A stretch of DNA of 64,000 nucleotides from UBA6623 sp965226435 (GTDB lineage Bacteria > Acidobacteriota > Terriglobia > Bryobacterales > UBA6623). This document shows, piece after piece, positions 53,642 to 64,000 of this stretch (position 1 is the stretch's first letter; each line of letters opens with the position of its first letter). The notes below the pieces were generated by a model that did no database searches, was not told the DNA's origin, and saw only the letters and a list, made by a program, of their open reading frames with translations. The DNA lies in the NCBI GenBank assembly GCA_965226435.1, contig CBDDCY010000013.1:124001-188000 (forward strand). Reading direction: 5' to 3'. Position numbers and translations under genes: made by a program.

Positions 53642-55783
53642 TCAACTCTTGAGCCACTCGCCGATCCGACGGCGCATTTTCTCGGGATCGAGGCTGGTTT
53701 CGGTCGAGAAAGATCCGGCGCCGCCGGCGACGTGGTAGACACGCCGCGTCCAATCGAATTCTTGGTCGATCTCGTCGCCGGGCGCGAGCCGGCCCTGGGA
53801 ATCTTGCGGATTCAAGACCAGAACCTTGCGGGGAGCCAGCGCGGCGTAGACGTCCCGAAGGTCATATTCACCGATCACTCCCGGCAGAAAACTGCTGACC
53901 GGATGCTTGGTCAACAGATCATCAGCGAGCCGACGGAACGAAAGCGGCCCCCCGACGGCGACCACGCGTCGAATGCGCCGGTCGAGGACGGCCGCGTGCG
54001 AGGCGACCAACGCTCCGGCGCCGATCCCGGCGACCAACCACGGGAGGCGGCCGCCGCGGTCGCTTGCCGAAGCCAGCAGATCCTTCATCCGTTGGCCCAA
54101 CAGCGGGCGACCGGCCTCCATGCCGCGGTAGGCGAAGAAGTCCTCCCACGAATAGGGGGGAGGTGTGCCGGGCAGGCGTGGCTCGCTTTCGCCCCACCCG
54201 CGCGCATCCAACGCCACGACGCGGTAGCCCGCCGCCATGAGAGGGTCAATCACGCCGCGCCTGACGGCCGGGTCGTCCTTGCCGCGGTCGGCGCAGACAA
54301 AGGCAACGCCCCTCGCGAACGCTCCCACGTCATGGACACGGTCGGGGACAAGGACTCCCGCCTCGTGGCGAAAGCGGCCGACTTGGGTCACCCGCTTGAC
54401 TTTATTGGCGACACCGTTGCGGTAGATTGCAAGAGTGTGGCGACTGTCGGGAAGCGAGTAGCGGGGCGCAATCTTTCGAGCGCGCTCGCGGTTGATCGAC
54501 TGCACGGTTTCGGCATCGGGTAAGTCGGCGACGCGGCCGCCGGGCGTACAGTGAAGCTCTTGTTCGGAGAACACGTTCTCGGGCTCTTCGCCAACGGCTT
54601 GGCCGTTCGTGCCCAGGCGGCCAACGAGCCAACCGGCGGCGGCCTGCCGCAACTCGGGGTTGAGGTCGTGGAACCCGGCGGTTTCGACGAACATCATTCG
54701 GTCGCCCGCGCCGAAGAGCGAGTAGACGCGGGAGACTTCGCGGTAGGTTTCCCGCACTGCTTCGATCGGAATGAAGTGCTCGGCCGGCGCGCCGATCATC
54801 AGCGGTCTTGGAGCCAGCGCCGCCAGCAGCTCGGGATGATCGATGCCGTCTTGCAGAGTCCCGTAATAAATCCGCTCGGGATCGGCCGGTAGGCGGGCCG
54901 CGGCCTTGTGACGTACGGTGGAAACCGCCGCCATGCAAACCGCGGCCTGGATGCGAGGATCGATCGGGGCGGTTCGAAGGGTTTCCTCTCCGCCGCTCGA
55001 AACACCCGCCATGGCGAGGCGGCCGCGGTCGATGTCGTCGCGGGTCTCGAGATAGTCGATCGCGCGCACGGCGTCCCAGACGCGATATTGCATCAGGTTG
55101 AGGCCGTCCAGATAACATTGATTGGCGAGCAACCGCCGTTCCCCGGCGGCGGAACCGGCCTCGGAGGCGCTCTGATCAGGATCCCACATCTGAGCGCGCT
55201 CACCCGTTGTAATCGGGTCCCAAGTCAGCACGGCGAATCCCGAGCGGGCCATTCGGGCGCAAAAACGTTGGACGGACTCGGTGGCTTTGCCGGCCGGGTC
55301 GTCACCGGGGGCGAATAGGACCGCCGGCAGCGGAGCGTCCGCGTCGACGGGGCGGTAGAAATTGGCTGTCACGTAAAACCGGGGGCGGCTCTCGTAGATC
55401 AGTTTTTCGACCTTGAAGCCCTCCCCTTCGAGGGTTCCGACATGGTGAACATTCAACGGTGATCGGTCGGACGATCCGGCCCACGGCGGCGTCGACTTGG
55501 CTCGAACGCGCTGTTGGAGCCGCGCTAGGTCGCGCGGCGAGGCCAGCGCTTCGAGACGGCGCTTGCGACGTCGGTCGAGCAGCTCGAGGTAATCGAGCGT
55601 GTACTCAAACATCATCGACCCGAGTCCGGAGACTCGGTCGGCCGCGGCCGGAAAACCGGCACCGCCGAGCAAGCTCAACAGAATCGCCCGTCGTGGAATA
55701 GGAAAGCTCACGGTGAGGGGATCGCCAGCGCGACTCCCGAGGGGAGGCAGTGAAGCCGCGCTTTGAGCAAAGGTTGGTTTCAT
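53642..55783 (-). CDS. Two-lobed alpha/beta-hydrolase (acetyl xylan esterase-like)
   Basis: A 713-residue protein with a probable N-terminal leader (RRAILLSLLGGAG). The first hydrolase lobe has the nucleophile elbow AGVSSGGEETL, and FHDLNPELR may supply the catalytic His. The second lobe starts around VQSINRERARK and has GIGAGALVAS where G-x-S-x-G is expected, so its nucleophile is Ala. It would be a non-catalytic or substrate-binding lobe. The first lobe resembles AXE1-type esterases acting on plant or microbial polysaccharide acetyl groups. It begins at the ATG 55783. Confidence 0.78.
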   Translation of the reverse strand: MKPTFAQSAASLPPLGSRAGDPLTVSFPIPRRAILLSLLGGAGFPAAADRVSGLGSMMFEYTLDYLELLDRRRKRRLEALASPRDLARLQQRVRAKSTPPWAGSSDRSPLNVHHVGTLEGEGFKVEKLIYESRPRFYVTANFYRPVDADAPLPAVLFAPGDDPAGKATESVQRFCARMARSGFAVLTWDPITTGERAQMWDPDQSASEAGSAAGERRLLANQCYLDGLNLMQYRVWDAVRAIDYLETRDDIDRGRLAMAGVSSGGEETLRTAPIDPRIQAAVCMAAVSTVRHKAAARLPADPERIYYGTLQDGIDHPELLAALAPRPLMIGAPAEHFIPIEAVRETYREVSRVYSLFGAGDRMMFVETAGFHDLNPELRQAAAGWLVGRLGTNGQAVGEEPENVFSEQELHCTPGGRVADLPDAETVQSINRERARKIAPRYSLPDSRHTLAIYRNGVANKVKRVTQVGRFRHEAGVLVPDRVHDVGAFARGVAFVCADRGKDDPAVRRGVIDPLMAAGYRVVALDARGWGESEPRLPGTPPPYSWEDFFAYRGMEAGRPLLGQRMKDLLASASDRGGRLPWLVAGIGAGALVASHAAVLDRRIRRVVAVGGPLSFRRLADDLLTKHPVSSFLPGVIGEYDLRDVYAALAPRKVLVLNPQDSQGRLAPGDEIDQEFDWTRRVYHVAGGAGSFSTETSLDPEKMRRRIGEWLKS

Positions 55784-56186
55784 TTTAGTCGAGTGTGTCA
55801 AGCGGGGGGCAGGTGAAGGCGCGGGTGCCGGAAGGCCGGCGCTTCGAGGGTGGAACGAGAACGGGGTTGAGGTTCTGGTTTTAAAGGACTTAGGGTGCTA
55901 TTGGGTTCGTTTCGCATTTTTCGATTCGGGCTGTTGGGCTGATTCGGCGTTGTGGCGGGCGCCGGGGTCCGGACGCCCGCCGCTTCCGTCGCGACTCATG
56001 GGTACGAGGTTGAGGTTCGGTGCGGTTGCGATGAAGGCCGGGACTCTTCGAGCCCTGCGAGACTGTCTCCAAGATACTGATTGTAAGCTACTTGAGTTGT
56101 CTTTGGGTTCGTTTCGCATTTTTCACTGTGCGGTCCGGAGGTTCCCTAGGGCCGCCACTTTTCTCCTGGTCACGGGGTCTCATCGC

Positions 56187-56218
56187 ATACCGCTCGCTGA
56201 CGCGCGCGGTTCGGTTTG
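56187..56218 (+). repeat. TIR element fragment, right end only
   Basis: Reads ATACCGCTCGCTGACGCGCG followed by CGGTTCGGTTTG, matching the right terminal repeats at 31581-31612 and 43380-43411 with a few differences. No left end is found nearby. Confidence 0.6.
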
Positions 56219-56222
56219 TTGC

Positions 56223-56268
56223 CTCAAGAAGATAGGGGCGCGGTTTCCCGCGCCCCTATCTTCTTGAG
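56223..56268. repeat. Perfect 21-bp inverted repeat
   Basis: Arms of 21 bp (CTCAAGAAGATAGGGGCGCGG and its exact complement) around a 4-nt loop. It lies about 40 bp downstream of the DksA/TraR-like gene and could act as a terminator, although a T run is lacking. It directly follows the TIR element fragment. Confidence 0.6.
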
Positions 56269-56306
56269 TATGTTGCTATCGCGATGCGACGCCGCGGTGA
56301 GCCGGC

Positions 56307-56684
56307 TTACGCGGCCCGCATAGGCTTCGAATTGTTGCCGGCGAACTGCCGCTCGAGATCGTGCATTTCCTGACACACGATGCAGAGGGTCGTCCACGGT
56401 ACCGCTTCAAGGCGCTTGGGATTGATATCTTCGCCGCAGTCGCGACAGATGCCGTATTCGCCGGATTCGAGTACATGGAGCGCGGTTTCCACCGCGCGCT
56501 TCATCTCGAAGCTCGTGTTCATCGTCGTCACGGCGAGATCGAGGTCGGCGCGAGACTGCATCTGATCCATCGGATCACTCAATCGCTCGGCGACCAAATC
56601 GTCCTTACGGGACGTCGCGCCCTGCAACTCGGCCAACTTGCCGAGTAACTGTTTCTGAACCTTTTCTTGTGTTTGCTTCTTCAT
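56307..56684 (-). CDS. DksA/TraR-family zinc-finger protein
   Basis: About 125 residues: an N-terminal coiled coil (EKVQKQLLGKLAELQ), a long helix and a C4 zinc finger (CRDCG ... LCIVC) near the C-terminus. DksA/TraR proteins enter the secondary channel of RNA polymerase and tune initiation, usually with ppGpp. The length suggests a DksA-like role. The coiled-coil tip Asp-Ala pair of DksA cannot be placed with confidence. ATG at 56684 is chosen because GGAG lies seven nucleotides upstream. Confidence 0.85.
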   Translation of the reverse strand: MKKQTQEKVQKQLLGKLAELQGATSRKDDLVAERLSDPMDQMQSRADLDLAVTTMNTSFEMKRAVETALHVLESGEYGICRDCGEDINPKRLEAVPWTTLCIVCQEMHDLERQFAGNNSKPMRAA

Positions 56685-56803
56685 TGCTTCTCTCCAGTCC
56701 GGGACCTCACCCGGAGATTCCATGATATTACCCACTGACTGGTGGTTGTTCAAGGTTTTTGGACGCTCCGCAGCTCTTTTGGTTACTAAGAAATACGCAG
56801 ACG

Positions 56804-57514
56804 CTAGATTTTTTGCGACATGTCCGGCAGCCGGCGTCGAACTTGGCGGAAGACGCGCAGCATCATGGGCATTGTCAGGCGGCCGGTTTGGGTGTTCTGG
56901 CGGCTGGGATGGTAGCAGCAGACCAGACTTGGCAGCTCATTGCCCAAAGTATACACCTTTCCGTGCTGAAAAGGGTAGTCCGATCTTTTTTTTATGGAAT
57001 TTTCGCACAGCAGGACTTTCAGGTAGGCATCGAGAGCCAGGCGACCCAGGGCAACGACGACCCTCAGACGGTCGAGAATCTCGAGTTCGCGGACGAGATA
57101 GGGCCGGCAGGCCTCGAATTCCCGCGGGGTGGGCTTGTTGGCGGGCGGGGCGCAGCGGGCGGCGGCGGTGATATAGCAGTCGTTGAGGCGCAGGCCGTCG
57201 TCGCGGGAGACGGCTTGGGGTTGGGAGGCGAAGCCGGTGCGATGGAGGGCGCTATAGAGAAAGTCGCCCGAGCCGTCGCCGGTGAACATGCGTCCGGTGC
57301 GATTGGCGCCGTGGGTGCCGGGGGCGAGGCCGATGATCAGAACGCGCGCTTGGGGGTCGCCGAACGAGGGGACGGGGCGGCCCCAGTAGTCCCAGTCGCG
57401 GTAGGCGCGGCGCTTGACGCGGGCGATTTCGCGGCAATGATCGAGTAGGCGGGGACAACGGGTGCAGTTGGTCACCTGCTGTTCGAGGAGGCTTAAGTGC
57501 TTGATGGTACTCAT
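56804..57514 (-). CDS. Family-5 uracil-DNA glycosylase (UdgB-like)
   Basis: A 236-residue base-excision repair enzyme. The Fe-S cysteine motif NCTRCPRL at the N-terminus is paired with further Cys (ARCAPP, EACRPYL). Motif 1, GLAPGTHGANRTGRMFTGD, lacks the catalytic polar residue of family 1, as expected for family 5; the motif 2-like CYHPSRQNTQTGRL completes the pocket. It removes uracil and related lesions such as hypoxanthine in known members. It lies downstream of the dispersed 130-bp element. Confidence 0.9.
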   Translation of the reverse strand: MSTIKHLSLLEQQVTNCTRCPRLLDHCREIARVKRRAYRDWDYWGRPVPSFGDPQARVLIIGLAPGTHGANRTGRMFTGDGSGDFLYSALHRTGFASQPQAVSRDDGLRLNDCYITAAARCAPPANKPTPREFEACRPYLVRELEILDRLRVVVALGRLALDAYLKVLLCENSIKKRSDYPFQHGKVYTLGNELPSLVCCYHPSRQNTQTGRLTMPMMLRVFRQVRRRLPDMSQKI

Positions 57515-57645
57515 GTTCGGAGGCGCCCGGGAGACTCGGTGGAGAATGGGGAGATCTCCATTTTAGCTTGGCGGCGCGGGCGGGGTGGGGGACGAGCTGA
57601 GAGCTTGTCCTAACTGCAGGCTAATGGGGCCGCTGGCCGCGCGGA

Positions 57646-57775
57646 TCGTTCAGGGGAGAACCTTGGTCGAAGGGTTCGCCGGGACCGCGCCGCGCGGCGG
57701 CGCGGCTCGGGTGGGTGAACGTCCGATCTATTGGTAGCAGTTGTGAATCTCCGGGTAGCTCGAAATTTGAAGTTT
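57646..57775 (+). repeat. 130-bp dispersed element with covarying hairpin, copy 2
   Basis: Aligned without gaps to 36866-36995. The hairpin CCGCGCCGC-GCG-GCGGCGCGG (57685-57693 with 57697-57705) has a G-C pair where copy 1 has A-T. It lies upstream of the hsp20 promoter. Confidence 0.7.
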
Positions 57776-57887
57776 CGGGTCAGGACAAACACCAGTGTTT
57801 TGTTGCTACTAGGGGTTCGGCGAGTTGGCTTCTGTCATGCAGATAATAAAATATGAGTGTTGTACAATCATATAATATATGTTTCAC

Positions 57888-57916
57888 TTGACATATCAGG
57901 TCTCCAGGTGTACCAT
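57888..57916 (+). promoter_or_regulatory. hsp20 promoter, TTGACA-17-TACCAT
   Basis: TTGACA (57888-57893), 17 nt, TACCAT (57911-57916), 34 nt before the ATG. The surrounding sequence is much richer in A/T than the rest of the window. No CIRCE (TTAGCACTC-type) or HAIR repeat was seen. Confidence 0.6.
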
Positions 57917-57949
57917 GATTACAGAAACAGTTCCACAAGGAGGGTACAG

Positions 57950-58387
57950 ATGAGTTTAATCCGATACAACCCGAGGGGCTTGATGCCCTGGCGCGATTTC
58001 GATCGCATCTTCAATCGCTTCGTCGCCACACCGTGGCCCGAGACCAACGGCGTGACCACCTGGTCGCCCGCGGTCGACATCGAGGAGACCGATAAGGAGA
58101 TTATCCTGACGGCGGACTTGCCCGATGTAGATGAGAAGGATCTCGACGTCAAGGTCGAAGACGATGTGCTCACGTTGAAGGCCGAGCGTAAGTTCGAAAA
58201 GGAATCGAAGAAGGAGAACTTCCACCGCTTGGAGCGGGCTTTTGGTTCCTTCGAGCGAAGCTTTGGTCTGCCGGAAGGCGTGGATGTCGCCAAGATCGGG
58301 GCGAAGTACGACAAGGGCGTGCTGCGGGTAACGCTGCCCAAGGCGCCCGAGAAGCAGAAGAAGATACGTCGGATTGACGTCCACTGA
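57950..58387 (+). CDS. Small heat-shock protein (Hsp20/alpha-crystallin)
   Basis: A 145-residue ATP-independent holdase. The alpha-crystallin domain runs from about WSPAVDIEETDKEIIL to RVTLPKAPEKQKK and contains ADLPDVDEKDLDVKVEDD and the GVLRVTLPK motif. The N-terminal arm starts MSLIRYNPRGLMPWRDFDR, as in bacterial Hsp17-type proteins. AAGGAGGG is a strong ribosome site. It is followed by clpB on the same strand, so aggregates held by this protein can be passed to the disaggregase. Confidence 0.94.
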   Translation: MSLIRYNPRGLMPWRDFDRIFNRFVATPWPETNGVTTWSPAVDIEETDKEIILTADLPDVDEKDLDVKVEDDVLTLKAERKFEKESKKENFHRLERAFGSFERSFGLPEGVDVAKIGAKYDKGVLRVTLPKAPEKQKKIRRIDVH

Positions 58388-58414
58388 GCCCGTAAGCGGC
58401 GGGTGAGGTGAAAG

Positions 58415-58444
58415 GGCGGGCCGACCGGTATGCGGCGGCCCGCC
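58415..58444 (+). terminator. Hairpin between hsp20 and clpB (attenuator-like)
   Basis: GGCGGGCCG pairs with CGGCCCGCC across a 12-nt loop, followed shortly by GCGATTTT. It may reduce read-through so that more hsp20 than clpB transcript is made. Confidence 0.4.
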
Positions 58445-58518
58445 GCGATTTTGCGATGCGTCGCCCGAAAGGGGCACCGACAGGTAGGCAACACCGCGAA
58501 CGAACAGAGGGGTAGAGC

Positions 58519-61161
<2,643 letters not shown>

Positions 61162-61496
61162 GGCAAGAACGGATCGTTCCAGCGTCCTGGGGCTTATCGC
61201 CGGGCGTCCATTTGCCACGGCTAAAGCCGTGAGCTAAATTCCGGAGCTCCTACGGAGCCTACCGCAAGCGGCCCGATCAACGAGCGGCGGCCGTGCCGGG
61301 GTGCCGCGTCGTGGTCGAGCGCGGGGCGCAAGCGCCCCATCACTTTGCCGGCAATCTAAGTGGGCCGGCGACGCCCACGCCCGCTCGTCGGTCCGAAGAC
61401 GAGCACGGCTTCCCCGGAACAAATTGACGGCCCGCGCGCCGCATCGACTTTGCCCCCGCCGCGGTTTCGAAAAAAAGCGCTAGAATTGGACCGTAA
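61162..61496. other. Intergenic region with short palindromes
   Basis: Contains CACGGCTAAAGCCGTG (61216-61231), a CCGGAGCTCCTACGGAGC-type arm and GGGGCGCAAGCGCCCC near 61322-61337. TAGAAT at 61481-61486 is a -10-like hexamer 10 nt before the kinase ATG. No gene is supported. Confidence 0.5.
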
Positions 61497-62426
61497 ATGA
61501 TCGGCCAAACCATCTCGCACTATAAGATCACCGCTAAGCTCGGTGAGGGCGGGATGGGCGTCGTCTATAAGGCCCAGGGCACCAAACTCAACCGCTCGGT
61601 CGCGTTGAAGTTCCTTCGCTCCGATGTTCTAGAGGACGACGAGCACAAAGAGCGCTTCCTCCGCGAAGCCCAGGCGGCCGCCGCGCTCAACCACCCCAAT
61701 ATCTCCACGATCTACGAAATCAATGAGGCGGACGGCGCCCCGTTCATCGCGATGGAGTTCGTCGAGGGCGAAACGGTCAAGGGTAAAGTCAATGCGCGGC
61801 CGCTGCCGCTGGAAGAGGCTCTCGACATAGCATCCAAACTGCCCAGGGCTTACAGGCCGCGAAAATGAGAAGGCGATCGTTCATCGGGATGTCAAGAGTT
61901 CCAATCTGATCGTGACCCCGCGGGGTCAAGTCAAAGTGATGGACTTCGGCTTGGCTCGGTTGACCGAGCGGTCTCAACTAACAAAGACAGCGACGATCCT
62001 AGGCACACCAGCCTACATGTCCCCCGAACAGGCCCGGAAGAGTGCCGCGGATCGACTTACCGACATTTGGTCGTTGGGGGGTGGTGATTTACGAGATGGT
62101 CACCGGCAAGCCGCCGTTTGAGCGGGAGCGCCTCGAGGCCGTTCTCTACGCGATCGGCCATGAAGAGCCGGAGCCGATCACGGCTTTGCGGGCAGGCGTT
62201 CCGAGAGCTGGAGTGGATTGTCGCCAAGGCGTTGGCCAAGGATGTGGACGAGCGTTACCAGCACGTCGAGGAGATGATCGTCGATTTACGAGGTCTGCGA
62301 AAGAAGCTGAAGGCGGGGACGTCGACGATCCTGAAAACAGCACCGGAGTCCGCGGTCGCCGAGGCGCCAAGTTCCGTCGCCGCGGCCGGCCATCCTAAAT
62401 CGGCGGGTCCGATGAACCGAGGGTGA
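61497..62426 (+). pseudogene. Ser/Thr protein kinase domain, broken by several frameshifts
   Basis: A Hanks-type kinase domain spread over three frames: ISHYKITAKLGEGGMGVVYKA (ATP loop) from 61497, then IVHRDVKSSNLIVT and VMDFGLARLT from about 61870, then a third frame for IYEMVTGKPPFERERLE. The frame stops at 61868. A run of six G at 62076-62081 has one G too many (TTGGGGGGT for LGVV), one base is missing near 62200, and an in-frame TGA at 62424-62426 ends the last segment. Downstream of the kinase domain lies a short linker to a membrane segment. Confidence 0.8.
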
Positions 62427-64000
62427 GGCCGGCCGCTCTTGTGGGCGGCGTTCGTCCTGATCGGCTGCGCGCTTGGCGTCGGGGTGGCTCCGTGGTTCCA
62501 GTCTCCCGAGCAAGGTACGGAGTTGCCGTCGCGGCGGTTTACGGTGTCCGACCCCGATTTCGGGTCTTTGCTGAGTGTGGGCGCCGAGGCGAGGATTTCA
62601 CCAGGGGGAGATGCTATTGCGTACATCGTCCAAACGGGCGGGGCGGAAGCGGTTCTTCGGGTGCACGATTTGACCCGCGACGAGAAGCGGGAACTGGGGA
62701 GCGTGTTCGAACATTGGACAGGGCCGGTTTGGTCGCCGGACGGCAGATTCTTATCTTTCAGCAACAGGAGTGAGCTGAAGAAGGTTCCGGTTCAAGGCGG
62801 CCCGATTGTCACGGTTTGCCGTCTACCGGAGACAAGATTCCCCATTGCCGCGGGCCACACCTGGAGTCCTGACGGCCGATCGATCGTATTTGCCGCGGGT
62901 GGACCTCTTCGGCTCTATGAGGTTGCCGGCGGCGGCGGTGAGCCGAGGCTTCTGTTCGAACCGCCGGCATCCGAAGCGGACCAGCGTTTTGTGTACCCAC
63001 ATTTCTTACCCACCAAAGACGGCAGCCGTGTCTTGGCCTACGCCATGGGCTCGGAAGAAAAGAGTCTTATCGTCGTCGAGGAGCTTGATGGGGACCAGCG
63101 AATCGTGATGTCGGAGGGTACGGAACCCGTATATTCTCCCACTGGCCATCTGGTTTACCGGCGCAGTTCCCTCCTGGCGGGTCTCATGGCCCAACCCTTT
63201 TCGGTGCGCACACTCCAAATGACGGGCGAACCTTTCTCACTGGCGGCGAAGGGGTTTTCTCCCAGCCTCGCCGCCGACGGAACGCTCGTTTATCTGGAGC
63301 AACTCGCCGGCTCGAAACAGTTGGCCTGGCGAGACCGGGCGGGCCGAAAGTTGGGCTCTATCGGGCAGCCGCAGGCCGATCTGCATTTGCCATCCACTTT
63401 CTCCCGACGGGCGGTATGTTGGGGTCGAGGGGGTCGAAGAAACCACGGGCTCCGATGTCTGGCTTCATGAGGTTGAACGTCCCGTCAAACGTCGTCTCAC
63501 CCAACATCCAGCGCGGGATTCGCGAGCCATTTGGACCCCCGACGGCAAAACGGTGGCCTTCTGGTCCGACCGTAACGGAGACGAAGATATCTTCGTCATC
63601 CCCGCGGACGGCGGCAAGGCTGAACTGATTCATTCCTCACTAGGATACGAAGAACCCAATGACTGGTCGCCCAACGGCAAGTTGCTGCTTTGTACCGGCG
63701 GCGATTTTTTGAGAGGCCTCGGCTATTTACAGCGAGAGGCCGATGCCGCGGAATACAACCCACTCGGTTTTCGCGATTCGAGCAGGCGGGCAGGATTGAG
63801 TGGTGGGGTACGTTCTCACCCGACGGGCGATTCGTGGCGTATTGCTCGAATGAGTCGGGTCGTTTTGAAGTGTTTGTCCGCCCGTTTCCCGGCGGATCCG
63901 GAAAGACCCAGGTCACCTCGAGCGGAGGTACACAACCGCGCTGGAGCCGCGATGGTAAGGAACTCTTCTACGTCGAAAACGATACGCTCGTTGCCGTCGA
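62427..64000 (+). pseudogene. Membrane anchor and TolB/PD40-like propeller of the same kinase, also frameshifted
   Basis: After the in-frame stop the same frame resumes with a membrane segment (LLWAAFVLIGCALGVGVAP). Propeller blades of the PD40/WD40-like type follow, marked by repeated SPDG (PVWSPDGRFLSFSN, HTWSPDGRSIVFAAGG). At about 63395 the frame shifts (HPLSPDGRYVGVEG continues in the next frame), and again near 63760 (EWWGTFSPDGRFVAYCSN). It runs off the right edge. Acidobacterial Ser/Thr kinases commonly carry such C-terminal propellers. Confidence 0.75.

Larger units (their letters stand above)
55784..56306. other. Repeat-rich intergenic region with a 21-bp perfect hairpin
   Basis: No gene is supported. 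Two exact 22-bp copies of TTGGGTTCGTTTCGCATTTT+TC lie at 55901-55922 and 56103-56124. A fragment of the TIR element right end is at 56187-56218, and a perfect hairpin follows at 56223-56268. Confidence 0.55.
57515..57949. other. Upstream region of hsp20 with a dispersed element and a promoter
   Basis: 57591-57609 is a short repeat like 49118-49140. 57646-57775 is copy 2 of the 130-bp element. The stretch at 57835-57920 is notably A/T-rich and holds the hsp20 promoter. Confidence 0.6.

Overview
The window is a GC-rich (roughly 60%) bacterial chromosome segment that best fits Acidobacteriota. Pointers are a secreted VWFA-related protein of the type described from Acidobacteria, twin-arginine Gfo/Idh/MocA and TIM-barrel sugar isomerase-like proteins, a c-type cytochrome/WD40 fusion, a Ser/Thr kinase fused to a propeller, a VapB-type orphan antitoxin, an orphan Flp-type pilin, and several families of short dispersed intergenic repeats. 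The phylum is an inference from gene content. No rRNA, tRNA or CRISPR array was seen.

Layout. 1-2055: a secreted astacin protease, frameshifted, running off the left edge. 2.6-4.2 kb: a metal-binding secreted protein and a convergent c-type cytochrome. 4.3-10.6 kb: a leftward housekeeping run, read as ftsY, ribD, ribE, a LOG-family enzyme, an SGNH hydrolase and a membrane protein. 10.8-15.4 kb: a sugar isomerase-like protein, an outer-membrane-like protein, the lspA-lgt lipoprotein pair and a Gfo/Idh oxidoreductase. 15.7-21.7 kb: a large membrane protein, an orphan Flp pilin, an HTH-like protein, a polysaccharide deacetylase, a VWFA protein and a TonB-like protein.

22-29 kb is the most mobile part. 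It holds a 58-residue orphan gene, an IS630 element with a -1 slippery site, a sulfatase-fold gene with a shifted C-terminus, an ISNCY-type element and a copper amine oxidase. 29-39.5 kb: a coiled-coil/ZapA pair, an aminotransferase, an active/inactive M16 protease pair with an amidohydrolase, an orphan VapB, a TPR protein, a quinone oxidoreductase and a DUF2142 protein. 39.6-45 kb: dnaE and the cytochrome/WD40 protein. 45-49 kb: an apparently deleted sugar-acid locus (deacetylase and SelA-like remnants) beside an intact FGGY kinase and GntP permease. 49-61 kb: an M3 oligopeptidase, a hybrid histidine kinase, a double alpha/beta-hydrolase, a DksA/TraR-like regulator, a family-5 uracil-DNA glycosylase, and the hsp20-clpB heat-shock pair. 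61.5-64 kb: a Ser/Thr kinase-propeller gene broken by many lesions.

Unexplained structure: (i) a 130-bp element present twice without gaps, whose central hairpin carries a compensatory A-T to G-C change; (ii) a non-coding element of about 240-280 bp with 32-bp terminal inverted repeats, present twice plus a fragment; (iii) a palindrome-rich element of about 100 bp present three times; (iv) -10-like hexamers placed so close to some start codons, dnaE being the clearest, that leaderless mRNAs are likely. No complete new multi-gene system could be demonstrated.
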